NCBI RefSeq assembly: GCF_035984415.1
Contig: NZ_CP130720.1
Span: 8,184,001-8,248,000, forward strand
DNA length: 64,000 bases
Direction: 5' to 3'
From: Streptomyces sp. NBC_01296
GTDB taxonomy: Bacteria > Actinomycetota > Actinomycetes > Streptomycetales > Streptomycetaceae
Below, piece by piece: positions 17,154 through 25,784 of the stretch. Every line of letters starts with the position of its first letter. Position 1 is the first letter of the stretch. A program made the position numbers and the translations under genes. The notes below the pieces were generated by a model. That model ran no database searches. It was not told where the DNA came from and was given only the letters and a program-made list of their open reading frames with translations.

Positions 17154-18389
17154 CTAAGCCCTGCTGCCCGGCCTGGAGAGGGTGTGGTCGGGCCAGGGGG
17201 TGTCGGTGGCGACCGGCGCCGTGTAGTCGATGCCGGGCACGGAGAATCCGTAGAGGCGTCGGACCTCAGCGCGGAACCAGTCGAGGTCGGCCAGGTCGGC
17301 GATGGTTGCCGTGGTGGCGGTCTCCCAGCGTTCTGCGACGGCCGCTTGGATGTCGTCGGTCAGTTCGAAGGTGTCCAGGCGGATACGGCCCTCGTCGTCC
17401 AGGGCGAGTGGGGCGGCGCCGGTGAGCTGGTCCCACAAGGCGGCGAGCTGGCGGATCGGCGGGACGAGGTCCTCTCCGAGGACGCCCCGCAACAGGCCGG
17501 TGTACAGGGCGATGCCGGGGATCGCGGTGGAGGACTGGGTGACGGCGGCGCCGTTGACGGAGGTCACGGCCCGCCCGCCCACCGTCTTTTCGAGTCGATC
17601 GTTCAAGGTGCGGGCGGTGGCCTCCAGATGGGCCTTGGCCGCGCCGATGGTGCCCTGCCGGTAGATTGCCGCCGTCAGCGACGAACCGATGTAGGACAGC
17701 GCGGCGGTGGCGAACCCGTCGGCAAGCAGTCCTCGTGCGGCAAGGTGGTCGATCCAGCGTTCCCAGTCCGCGCCGCCCATCACGGCCACGGTCTGCTCCA
17801 CGTCGTCGCCCTCGGCCGGTCCGGTCTCCACCTCGCGGACCTCGGGAACACCTTCGTCGTCGAAGACGAGGGTCTTGGTGCGGTTCGCCTGGCCGATCGG
17901 CTTGAGGACGGAGGCGTAGGTGGTACCGGTCTCGGGGTCGGTTCGCCGGGGCGCGGCCACCGAGTAGATCAGGTAATCCAGTCGACCGCCGAAGCGCTGC
18001 TCGATGAGGTCGGCGACCTGATCCTTCATCGAGTCGGAGAACGCGTCGCCGTTGAGGAAGACCAGGTCCCGCCCTGCGCTGCGGGCGATATCGGCGGTGG
18101 CCGCGGTGCGATACCAGCCGGCCGTCGCGGTACGCCGCACGGTGGGGGCTTTCTCGAAGGACACCGCGATGCCGCGGATACCGGCGCGCTTGAGTCCGGC
18201 AAGCGTGGCCGCGAGGCCGTATCCGGCCGAGGAACCGATGACCAGCGCGACCGGCCCGTCGCCCTCCGGCACGCCATCGGGGGCGGGGCATGCCTGCCAC
18301 ATGTCGGCCACCAGCTGCCGGCAGCCCGCCGGGTGGGAGTCGAGGAAGAGGAAGCCCCGGTTGCGGGGGGTGAGAACACGCTCGCTCAC
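17154..18389 (-). CDS. fabV: Trans-2-enoyl-ACP/CoA reductase, FabV type
   Basis: 411 residues from GTG 18389, the usual FabV length (~400). The cofactor loop GSSAGYG is at residues 52-58. The FabV-specific catalytic pair Tyr-x8-Lys appears as YRQGTIGAAK (Tyr242, Lys251), which separates it from FabI (Tyr-x6-Lys). It reduces the trans-2 double bond of enoyl-ACP or enoyl-CoA with NADH, the last step of fatty acid elongation. FabV is typical of Gammaproteobacteria and tolerates triclosan; streptomycetes normally rely on another enoyl reductase, so this copy is probably accessory and acquired. Confidence 0.9.
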   Translation of the reverse strand: MSERVLTPRNRGFLFLDSHPAGCRQLVADMWQACPAPDGVPEGDGPVALVIGSSAGYGLAATLAGLKRAGIRGIAVSFEKAPTVRRTATAGWYRTAATADIARSAGRDLVFLNGDAFSDSMKDQVADLIEQRFGGRLDYLIYSVAAPRRTDPETGTTYASVLKPIGQANRTKTLVFDDEGVPEVREVETGPAEGDDVEQTVAVMGGADWERWIDHLAARGLLADGFATAALSYIGSSLTAAIYRQGTIGAAKAHLEATARTLNDRLEKTVGGRAVTSVNGAAVTQSSTAIPGIALYTGLLRGVLGEDLVPPIRQLAALWDQLTGAAPLALDDEGRIRLDTFELTDDIQAAVAERWETATTATIADLADLDWFRAEVRRLYGFSVPGIDYTAPVATDTPWPDHTLSRPGSRA

Positions 18390-18664
18390 GATGACAGTCC
18401 TTGGTTCGGTCGGGACACGGACGCGGCGACCGGTCCGGCCCACCACGCCCTGCAAGTCTGGGCCGGTTTCCCCACAAGCGGTGGCCGCGCCAGGAACAAC
18501 GATCATGAGCCGGTCTTGGAGTGTTCCACCACTTCCAGCCGAGCAAGAGGCAGCCCTGACCTGCTGGGCACCGCCGTTCAGGCTCACCCGATTCGCCTCT
18601 CAGAGGTGGGTCGGTGAGGAACGGCGGTGCTCGTGCAGGTCCCAGCCGGTCCCCGGCCCGCGCA

Positions 18665-18900
18665 GCGCGGTGTACTCGTCCAGTCCAGGTCCTCGATGTT
18701 GACGTCCAGGATCTCCTCCGCCCTCCCAGAGGTCCCGTAGAGCATCCGCCACAGCGACTTCTCCCTCAGATGCACCTCGCGCTGAGCGATGAGCCGGTCG
18801 ATCGCCATCTTCGAGCGGGCGGGAGTTCCAGATGTTGACCGCCGCGGCGCCCGACAGTAGTTCCAGGGCCTCGCCGATCTCGTCGTCCGCCCCCCCCGGA
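18665..18900 (-). pseudogene. Tyrosine recombinase/integrase relic
   Basis: Two joined pieces of a streptomycete site-specific integrase are readable on the minus strand in different frames. The first is ADDEIGEALELLSGAAAVN (18840-18892); the second is RSKMAIDRLIAQREVHLREK followed by LWRMLYGTSGRAEEILDV (to about 18680). About 30 residues between them and the whole catalytic C-terminus are missing. It is a dead relic of an integrated element. No attachment repeat was found next to it. Confidence 0.7.
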
Positions 18901-19111
18901 CAGTGAGGGCCTTGCCGCTCGGCGGCTGTACGGCGGTGGGCACCGCTTCCCCTTTGCCACGGATGACAGGGCCGCTTCACGCAGCGACCGGAGAACATCA
19001 CCGCAGGTGACGGATCAAGCTGTTGGTAATGGCGACGGTGATTCGTGAGGGGTGAGCATCCTCCTCCGCAGAACGCGTGGAGACTGGTACCAGGGCGCGG
19101 CCGTCCTCTCG

Positions 19112-19117
19112 TAGCCT
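19112..19117 (+). promoter_or_regulatory. Candidate -10 box of a leaderless transcript
   Basis: TAGCCT ends six bases before the GTG start at 19124 and no ribosome site is present, the usual pattern of a leaderless streptomycete mRNA. No clear -35 hexamer is seen. Confidence 0.35.
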
Positions 19118-19123
19118 GTCGAC

Positions 19124-19963
19124 GTGACCCGCCATACACCGCCGCGGCCAGTGGACGTTGAGCAGCTGTTTCCCGAGGTAGCGCCCCTTCGGAAAGAGTC
19201 CGTGCGGCTTCACCCACGTGCGGGTGCACCGACGTGCGGAGATAGCTCGGTAGGGGGCCCGCTGCTGTGGCCCGCCGAGGAAGCCTGGCCGCTGTGCCCC
19301 GAGCATGAGGGGGTGCCGATGGTGCCGGTCGTGCAGATCTATCGCGCCAGCGTTCCTGGCATCGTCCCGTTTCCCGAAGGGTGCGATCTGCTCCAAGTCC
19401 TCTGGTGCCCACGGAAGCACAGCGACCACCGGTGGGTCGTTCCGCACATTCAATGGCGAGAGGCGGGCTCGGTCGGGAAGGCGCTGGAGACTCCGCCAAC
19501 CCCGACTGAGCCATGGGAGAACTACGTCCCGCTTCCTTGTGTGGTGCATCCGGAGCTGGTGACGGAGTATCCCTACTGGGATCTTCCTGACGACATGTGG
19601 GACGAGTTGGAGTTCCGATTCTTGGACCTGGACCAGGGAACAGGCTGGGACTATCAGAGTCACCTCTCAACCGCACCCGGGACGAAACTGGTTGGATATC
19701 CCGGCTGGTGCCAGGACCCAGAGTGGCCAGAATGTGCTGAATGCGGGAACCGCATGGAGCACCTGCTGACAGTGGAGAGCACAGAAGCCGACGCTGTATC
19801 CCGGCGCGCCTGGACGCCGATCGAAGAGGGGCAAACTCCCTCCGCGGGCCCGGGCCCGGGCCCGGGCCCGGGCTTGGTCTTGGGTGACCTGGGCGGTGTG
19901 TACTTTTTCGAGTGCCACGTCTGCCCCGGGCGTCCATTCGCACACCGCTACGACTGCTCGTAG
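19124..19963 (+). CDS. DUF1963/YwqG-like protein
   Basis: 279 residues from GTG 19124, probably leaderless. The body resembles DUF1963 proteins: GGPLLWPAEEAWPLCPEH near residue 45, a central LVTEYPYWDLPDD and the C-terminal strand pair HLSTAPGTKLVGYPGWCQDP then CAECGNRMEHLLTV. The family is widespread, its function unknown, and it is sometimes found near toxin-immunity genes. The codons are less GC-biased than in neighbouring genes, suggesting transfer. An unusual Gly-Pro run (GPGPGPGPGLV) near residue 245 comes from a GGGCCC tandem repeat. CHVC closes the protein. Confidence 0.65.
   Translation: MTRHTPPRPVDVEQLFPEVAPLRKESVRLHPRAGAPTCGDSSVGGPLLWPAEEAWPLCPEHEGVPMVPVVQIYRASVPGIVPFPEGCDLLQVLWCPRKHSDHRWVVPHIQWREAGSVGKALETPPTPTEPWENYVPLPCVVHPELVTEYPYWDLPDDMWDELEFRFLDLDQGTGWDYQSHLSTAPGTKLVGYPGWCQDPEWPECAECGNRMEHLLTVESTEADAVSRRAWTPIEEGQTPSAGPGPGPGPGLVLGDLGGVYFFECHVCPGRPFAHRYDCS
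19846..19872. repeat. Tandem GGGCCC repeat within the DUF1963-like gene
   Basis: Four and a half copies of the hexamer GGGCCC, each self-complementary, encoding Gly-Pro repeats in frame. It is prone to slippage in steps of six bases, which would keep the frame. Confidence 0.8.
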
Positions 19964-20094
19964 TGCACGAGCACGCGCTCAGTTCCTACGAGGTCACGCA
20001 TCATCGGATTCGACGCGTGAGCGCGGCCGGACGGCCCGGCGTGCAGAGCACGACTCGGTTGCGTTCGGTGCGGAGATCGGGAAGGCTCGTGCGC

Positions 20095-20478
20095 ATGGTC
20101 TCGGTGGTGCAGAACGTGGCGATCGACTGTGCGGATGCGTACGAGCTGGCCCGGTTCTGAAGCAGTGTGACGGGCCGTCCGCTGCATCCCGGGGCGAAAC
20201 CGGGTGACCGGGAGACCCAGGTGCTGTCGGCGGAGGGCCCGGCGCTGTACTTCAACCAGGTGCCCGAGGCCAAGACGGTCAAGAACAGGCTCCATCTGTG
20301 TCTGCGCCCCGAGACCTCGCGCGACCAGGAGGTGGACCGGCTGCTGGGCCTCGGTGCCACCTTCCTCGCTGACCACCGGAATCCTGATGGTTCCGGCTGG
20401 GCGATCCTTGCCGACCCCGAAGGCAACGAGTTCTGCGTCCTGCGCAGCGAGTCCGACCGGGCGGCCACGAACTCCTGA
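20095..20478 (+). pseudogene. VOC-family (glyoxalase-like) gene interrupted by an in-frame opal codon
   Basis: From ATG 20095 (GGGAAGG upstream) the frame reads MVSVVQNVAIDCADAYELAR then Phe and stops at TGA 20158-20160. The same frame continues SSVTGRPLHPG and ALYFNQVPEAKTVKNRLHLC to TGA 20478. In VOC proteins of this type the interrupted position is Trp (ARFW), so TGG has become TGA. Without the stop it would be a 127-residue VOC protein ending in DPEGNEFCVL. The downstream GTG at 20167 could restart translation of the C-terminal half. It is either a decayed gene or a base error. Confidence 0.75.
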
Positions 20479-20671
20479 CGCTCTCGCGTTCCCGGGTCGG
20501 GCGCAAGGCCGAGTCGGGCGGACCGAGTAGTTCCGGACAGGTTTTGCGCACCGTGCGTGATGTTCCGGCCGACGATCGGAGTGGCGGGAGGTGCCACGGC
20601 CGGGTGCTGGCGAAATGCGGTCCATGGGATGACTGGCTGGTAATCGACCCATCTGCACCCTTCAAGTCCTT

Positions 20672-20701
20672 TTGCGGGACGGGCGGGCTGATCCCTACGC
20701 T
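20672..20701 (+). promoter_or_regulatory. Candidate promoter of the lst operon
   Basis: TTGCGG (20672-20677), an 18-nt spacer and TACGCT (20696-20701) fit the housekeeping sigma pattern (TTGaca, TAnnnT). It lies 50 nt ahead of lstA, and the intervening leader has GGAG ten bases before the start. No inverted repeat or known regulator site stands out. Confidence 0.4.
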
Positions 20702-20751
20702 ACGGTAACTTCGCTGTCTGTAACGGGGATGTCCCATGGAGAACGCGAAGC

Positions 20752-21819
20752 ATGAACACCAGCACACTGAATCGCCACAGCCGGTTAGAGGCCCTGGGGG
20801 CCCACGTACCCGAGACCGTGTTGACCACCCGGGAGCTGACCGAGGGGATAGCCGCCGTCCGTGACGCGGACCTCCAGCGGATCACCGGAGTCGCCGAGCG
20901 TCGGGTGTACGACCCGGATCCGGCAGCCGCCGAGAACTCCTTCTCGATGGCCCTGTCCGCCGCGCGGGACTGCCTCGCAGCCTCCCGCTACGAGGCCGCC
21001 GACCTCGACGTCGTCATATCGGCCTCGATCACCCGGTTCACGGACGGCGGCCGCTTCACCTTCGAACCGTCCTTCGCCTCCCTCCTCGCCCGCGAGCTCG
21101 GCGCGCGAAAGGCCATCCACTTCGACGTGTCCAACGCCTGCGCCGGCATGATGACCGGCGTCTACCTGCTCGACCGCATGATCCGCTCCGGGGCGGTACG
21201 CAACGGCCTGGTCGTCAGCGGCGAGCAGGCCACCGCCGTCGCCGAGACGGCGGCCCGCGAGGTCACCGACTCCTACGACCCGCAGTTCGCCTCGCTCTCC
21301 GTCGGCGACTCCGCGGCCGCCGTCGTCCTGGACACCTCCACCAACGAGGCCGACCGGATCCACTACGTGGAACTGATGACCTGCTCGGAGTACTCGCACC
21401 TGTGCATGGGGATGCCGAGCGAGCGCAGCCAGGGCATAGCCCTCTACACGGACAACAAGAAGATGCACAACCGCGACCGGCTCAAACTGTGGCCGCGGTT
21501 CCACGGGGACCTCCTGGCCAAGCAGGGCCGGGAATTCACCGACGAGGCATTCGACTACGTCATCCAGCACCAGGTCGGCACCCGGTTCATCGACTACGTG
21601 AACCAGACGGCCGAGGCCGAGTTCGGTGCCGCCATGCCCACCTCCCTCGCGGTCGTCGAGAAGTACGGGAACACCGCCACCACCTCCCACTTCCTGACGC
21701 TGCGTGAGCACCTGCGGGCCGGCACCGCCCGCCCCGGATCCCGGTTCCTCATGGTCCCCGCCGCCTCCGGCGTGGTGACCGGCGCCCTGTCGGCCACGAT
21801 CACGAACATGGGGGTCTGA
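20752..21819 (+). CDS. lstA: LstA-like ketoacyl synthase III, catalytic condensing subunit
   Basis: 355 residues from ATG 20752. FabH/OleA-type thiolase fold with the full catalytic triad: Cys130 in DVSNACAGMMTG, His273 in IQHQVGTRF and Asn307 in KYGNTATTS. In the lipstatin pathway LstA pairs with LstB and performs a head-to-head Claisen condensation of two fatty acyl chains (C14 and C8 derived in lipstatin), as NltA does for nocardiolactone and OleA for olefins. It is the first of six coupled genes and only 3 nt separate it from lstB. Chain lengths in this strain cannot be read from the sequence. Confidence 0.85.
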   Translation: MNTSTLNRHSRLEALGAHVPETVLTTRELTEGIAAVRDADLQRITGVAERRVYDPDPAAAENSFSMALSAARDCLAASRYEAADLDVVISASITRFTDGGRFTFEPSFASLLARELGARKAIHFDVSNACAGMMTGVYLLDRMIRSGAVRNGLVVSGEQATAVAETAAREVTDSYDPQFASLSVGDSAAAVVLDTSTNEADRIHYVELMTCSEYSHLCMGMPSERSQGIALYTDNKKMHNRDRLKLWPRFHGDLLAKQGREFTDEAFDYVIQHQVGTRFIDYVNQTAEAEFGAAMPTSLAVVEKYGNTATTSHFLTLREHLRAGTARPGSRFLMVPAASGVVTGALSATITNMGV

Positions 21820-21822
21820 GCC

Positions 21823-22725
21823 ATGGGAATGGTCATCGCCGCAGCCCACACCGCCACGCACCACGGCGCCGGACCCGCCTCCGCCGTCGAACTCGCGAGC
21901 CGCGCCGCCCGCGCCTGCCTGGAGCAGGCGCAGGTCTCCCCGTCATCCGTCGGCGTTCTCATCAACGTCGGCGTCTACCGGGAGTCCAACACCTTCGAAC
22001 CGGCCCTCGCGGCCCTGGTCCAGAAGGAGGTCGGCATCAACCTGGACTACATCGCCGACCCGGTCCCCGCCGCAGGCTTCTCCTTCGACCTCATGAACGG
22101 TGCCTGTGGTGTCCTCAACGCCGTACAGCTCGCACAGAGCCTCCTCGACACCGCCGCCGCCGAACGCGTCCTGATCACAGCCGCCGACGTGCACCCCGGC
22201 GGCGACGCCCGCCGCGACCCCGACTACCCGTACGCGGACCTGGCAGGCGCCTTCCTCCTCCAGCGCAGTGCCGACCCCGACGCCGGTTTCGGCCCCGTGT
22301 CCGTGTACGCGGGCGACGGGCCCACCGACACCGAGGGGTACCTCGACACCGCGGCCATGGGCAGCGACGGCCGCTCCCGGATCACGGTCCGCCGTACGGA
22401 GGGCCACGGCGCTCGGCGCAGCGCGCTCGCCGCCGCCTGCACCGTCGGGTACGCCCGCGAGCACGGCATCGACCTGAACCGTACCCTCGTGGTCGGCCCG
22501 CGCGCCGGGAGGGACACGGGCGTCGGTGAGGACCCGGGCGCGGCGCAGGACACGAGCGCCGCTGAGGACATCGGCGCCGGCGAGCCGCACACCGCGGCGC
22601 CGATCCTCGGCTACCTCCAGGCCCTCGCCGCCCCGCGCCCCAAGGACTGCGACCGGCTCCTCCTGGTCGCCGCCGGCGCCGGCCCCAGCGCCGCCTGCGT
22701 CGCCTACCGGCCCGAAGGCTGGTGA
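21823..22725 (+). CDS. lstB: LstB-like ketoacyl synthase III partner subunit
   Basis: 300 residues from ATG 21823. It is a shortened thiolase-fold protein: a Cys is at position 95 in MNGACGVLNAV, but the His and Asn motifs of an active KASIII are not recognisable. The C-terminal half carries an unusual Gly/Asp/Glu/Ala-rich insert (about residues 226-252). This matches the described LstA/LstB and NltA/NltB heterodimers, where the second subunit completes the active site or acyl channel rather than acting alone. It lies 3 nt after lstA and 9 nt before lstC, implying equal expression. Confidence 0.82.
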   Translation: MGMVIAAAHTATHHGAGPASAVELASRAARACLEQAQVSPSSVGVLINVGVYRESNTFEPALAALVQKEVGINLDYIADPVPAAGFSFDLMNGACGVLNAVQLAQSLLDTAAAERVLITAADVHPGGDARRDPDYPYADLAGAFLLQRSADPDAGFGPVSVYAGDGPTDTEGYLDTAAMGSDGRSRITVRRTEGHGARRSALAAACTVGYAREHGIDLNRTLVVGPRAGRDTGVGEDPGAAQDTSAAEDIGAGEPHTAAPILGYLQALAAPRPKDCDRLLLVAAGAGPSAACVAYRPEGW

Positions 22726-22734
22726 CGCGAAGCC

Positions 22735-24699
22735 ATGACCATGAGCACCGTTCCCCATTCCGGAACCGCCGCGGGCCTGGCCGACTGCCTGGAGCGCAAC
22801 GCCGCCGCCTTCCCGCACAAGCCGGCCGTCATCCACCCCGACGGCCGCGAGCCCGGCGGCGGCCCGCGCTACCGCGAGGTCACCTACGGGGAGTTGCAGG
22901 ACGCGGTCGAGGAGACGGCCCACGGACTCGCCCGCGCCGGGATCACCCGCGGGACCAAGACCGTACTGATGGCACCGCCCGGCCCGGAACTCTTCGTCCT
23001 CGCCTTCGCGCTCTTCCGGCTCGGCGCCGTCCCCGTCGTCGTCGACCCCGGCATGGGTGTGCGCCGGATGCTCCACTGCTACCGCGCCGTCGGCGCCGAA
23101 GCGTTCATCGGACCGCCCCTCGCCCACCTCGTACGGGTCCTCGGCCGGCGCACCTTCGGCCGCGTACGCATCCCCGTCACGCTGGGCCGCCACCGGCTGT
23201 GGGGCGGCCACACCCTCGCCGCCCTCCGCACCACCGGTGGGCCGAGGACCCCCGCGGCCGACGTCGGCGGCGACGACCTCCTGATGATCGGGTTCACCAC
23301 CGGAAGCACCGGCCCCGCCAAGGGAGTCGAGTACACCCACCGCATGGCGCTCTCCATCGCCCGCCAGATCGAGGCCGCCCACGGGCGCACCCGCGACGAC
23401 ACGTCACTGGTGACCCTGCCCTTCTACGGCATCCTCGACCTCGTCTACGGCTCCACCACCGTCCTCGCCCCCCTCGCACCGGCCAAGGTCGCCCAGGCCG
23501 ACCCCGCCCTGCTCGTGGACGCGCTGGAACGATTCGGCGCGACCACCATGTTCGCCTCGCCCGCACTGCTGCGGAACCTCGCCGACCACCTCACCGCCCT
23601 GGGCCGCCCCCTGCCCGACCTGCGCTGCGTCGTCTCCGGCGGCGCGCCCGTCCCCGACTCCGTCGTCGCCGCGCTGCGCACCGTCCTCGACGAGAAGGCG
23701 TCCGTCCACGTCACGTACGGGGCCACCGAGGTCCTGCCGATCACCTCGATCGAATCCGAGGAGATCCTCGGCGAGACCTCCGCGGGCAGCGCCCGCGGAG
23801 CCGGCACCTGCATCGGCCGCCCCGTCCCCGGCACCCGCGTCCGCATCATCCCCGTCACCGACGGCCCACTTGCCCACCTCCATGCCGCCGCCGCCCTGCC
23901 CGCCGGCCACGTCGGCGAGATACTCGTCGAAGGCGAGTCCGTCAGCCCCCGCTACCACGACGCGCCCCGATCCGACGCCCTGCACAAGGTGCTCGAGACC
24001 CGGCCCGACGCCGCCGCGCTCGCCTGGCACCGCACGGGCGACCTCGGCTGCCTCGACGACCGCGGCCGGCTCTGGTTCTGCGGCCGCACGTCCCAACGGG
24101 TGCGCGCCGCAGGCGGGGACCTCTACACGGTGCGCTGCGAGGGCGTCTTCAACGCCCATCCGCTGGTGCGCCGCAGCGCCCTGGTCGGCATCGGCCCGGC
24201 CGGCGCCCAGCGCCCCGTCGTCTGCGTGGAGAGCGACGTCCCGGCCGACAGCCCCGCCTGGCAGGACCTCGTCGCCGAACTGCGCGCCCTCGCCGCCGAC
24301 CACGTCCCGACCAGGGGGCTGGAGGAGTTCCTGCACCACCCCGCCTTCCCGGTCGACATCCGCCACAACGCCAAGATCGGCCGCGAGCGGCTGGCCCGCT
24401 GGGCCGAGCGGCGCCTCGCCCCGCCCCCGCCTCTCTTCTCCCGGGCCCGCGCGGCCCGCCTCGTACCGCTCGCCGGCTGGGCGTACCTCCTCGGCGGCGC
24501 GGTCTGGGCGGCCGTCGGGGACGTCCCCGACGTACCCCTGCTGCGCTGGCTCTGGTGGGCAGACGCCTTCCTCAGCATTCCGGTGCACGCCGCGCAGATC
24601 CCCCTCGCCCTGCCCCGGGCCAGGGCCGCGGGCCACGGCAGCGCGGCCACCGCCGCACTGACCATGCTCTACGGCGCGACCTGGTGGCGGGCCCTGTGA
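22735..24699 (+). CDS. lstC: LstC/OleC-like ANL-family beta-lactone synthetase
   Basis: 654 residues from ATG 22735. AMP-binding superfamily: the phosphate loop TTGSTGPAKG is at residues 188-197, YGATEVLPI lies near 327, TGDLGCLDD near 435 and the C-terminal Lys motif DIRHNAKIGRERL near 550. OleC/NltC homologues use ATP to cyclise a beta-hydroxy acid to a beta-lactone, and this is the expected step here. Residues 575-654 form an extra tail with two or three hydrophobic stretches (AGWAYLLGGAVWAAV, WLWWADAFLSIPVHAAQIPL) that may tether it to the membrane. The stop overlaps lstD by 4 nt (GTGA). Confidence 0.85.
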   Translation: MTMSTVPHSGTAAGLADCLERNAAAFPHKPAVIHPDGREPGGGPRYREVTYGELQDAVEETAHGLARAGITRGTKTVLMAPPGPELFVLAFALFRLGAVPVVVDPGMGVRRMLHCYRAVGAEAFIGPPLAHLVRVLGRRTFGRVRIPVTLGRHRLWGGHTLAALRTTGGPRTPAADVGGDDLLMIGFTTGSTGPAKGVEYTHRMALSIARQIEAAHGRTRDDTSLVTLPFYGILDLVYGSTTVLAPLAPAKVAQADPALLVDALERFGATTMFASPALLRNLADHLTALGRPLPDLRCVVSGGAPVPDSVVAALRTVLDEKASVHVTYGATEVLPITSIESEEILGETSAGSARGAGTCIGRPVPGTRVRIIPVTDGPLAHLHAAAALPAGHVGEILVEGESVSPRYHDAPRSDALHKVLETRPDAAALAWHRTGDLGCLDDRGRLWFCGRTSQRVRAAGGDLYTVRCEGVFNAHPLVRRSALVGIGPAGAQRPVVCVESDVPADSPAWQDLVAELRALAADHVPTRGLEEFLHHPAFPVDIRHNAKIGRERLARWAERRLAPPPPLFSRARAARLVPLAGWAYLLGGAVWAAVGDVPDVPLLRWLWWADAFLSIPVHAAQIPLALPRARAAGHGSAATAALTMLYGATWWRAL

Positions 24700-25784
24700 A
24701 CATCCTGATCACCGGGGCCACCGGCTTCCTCGGCGGTCACCTCGCCGACGCCTGCCTGCGCGACGGCCACCGGGTCCGCGCCCTGGTCCGGCCGGGCAGC
24801 GACACCGCCCGCCTGAGCGCCCTCGGTGCGGCCCTCGACCTCGTACCCGGCGACCTCGCCGACAGCGCCTCGCTGGCCCGTGCGGCCATCGGCTGCGACA
24901 CCGTTCTCCACAGCGCCGCCCGCGTCGTCGACCACGGCAGCCGCGCCCAGTTCGAGGAGGCCAACGTCACCGGAACACAGCGGCTGCTGGCGGCGGCCCG
25001 CGCGGCGGGCGCCACCCGCTTCGTCTTCGTCAGCAGCCCGAGCGCGCTGATGCACCTGCGCGAGGGCGACCGGCTCCGGATCGACGAGAGCACCCCGTAC
25101 CCCACCCGGTACTTCAACCACTACTGCGCGACGAAGGCGGCTGCCGAGCAGTACGTACTGGCCGCGAACACACCGGACTTCACCACCTGCGCGCTGCGCC
25201 CGCGCGGCATCTGGGGCCCCCGCGACCACGCGGGCTTCCTGCCCCGCATGATCGCCTCGATGCGTGCGGGCCGGCTGCCCGACCTGTCCGGCGGGAAACG
25301 GGTACGGGTCTCGCTGTGCCACGTCGACAACGCCGTCGACGCCTGCCTGCGCGCAGCCGCCGTCCCCGCCGAACGCATCGGCGGCAAGGCGTACTTCGTG
25401 GCCGACCGCGAGGACACCGACCTGTGGGCCTTCCTCACCCGCGTCGGCGCCCTCCTCGGCTGCCCGCCGCCGCACCCCCGCATCCCCGTCGCTGCCACCC
25501 GCGCCCTCGCCGGGGCCGTCGAGACGGCATGGCGCCTGCGCCCCTCGGCCGGTACGGGTCCACCGCTGAGCCGCTACATGACGGCCCTCCTCACCCGCTC
25601 CACCACGTACGACACGGGCGCCGCCCGCCGCGACCTCGGCTACGACCCGCCGCGCACCCAGGAGGACGGCGTGAGCGGGCTGCTCCGCTGGATCCACGGC
25701 ATCGGCGGCGTCGAGGCCTGGACGCAGCGGGGCTGCAAGCCGCCCGCGTCCACGAGTACCGACCAAGGGACCACCACACGATGA
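24696..25784 (+). CDS. lstD: LstD/OleD-like 2-alkyl-3-ketoacid reductase (3beta-HSD family)
   Basis: 362 residues from GTG 24696. Extended SDR: the NAD(P) loop TGATGFLG is at residues 6-13, a catalytic Ser lies in FVSSPSAL near 111, and YCATK gives the Tyr-x-x-x-Lys pair near 145. In olefin and beta-lactone pathways this family reduces the beta-keto acid made by the condensing enzyme to the beta-hydroxy acid, the substrate of LstC/OleC. The gene overlaps lstC by 4 nt and lstE by 4 nt. The Ser/Thr-rich last 12 residues are typical of a gene end that overlaps its neighbour and carry no motif. Confidence 0.85.
   Translation: MNILITGATGFLGGHLADACLRDGHRVRALVRPGSDTARLSALGAALDLVPGDLADSASLARAAIGCDTVLHSAARVVDHGSRAQFEEANVTGTQRLLAAARAAGATRFVFVSSPSALMHLREGDRLRIDESTPYPTRYFNHYCATKAAAEQYVLAANTPDFTTCALRPRGIWGPRDHAGFLPRMIASMRAGRLPDLSGGKRVRVSLCHVDNAVDACLRAAAVPAERIGGKAYFVADREDTDLWAFLTRVGALLGCPPPHPRIPVAATRALAGAVETAWRLRPSAGTGPPLSRYMTALLTRSTTYDTGAARRDLGYDPPRTQEDGVSGLLRWIHGIGGVEAWTQRGCKPPASTSTDQGTTTR

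Noticed and set aside
19846..19872. GGGCCC run as a CRISPR-like or recombination repeat
   Set aside because: Pure tandem hexamers without spacers, inside an open frame; simple slippage repeat.
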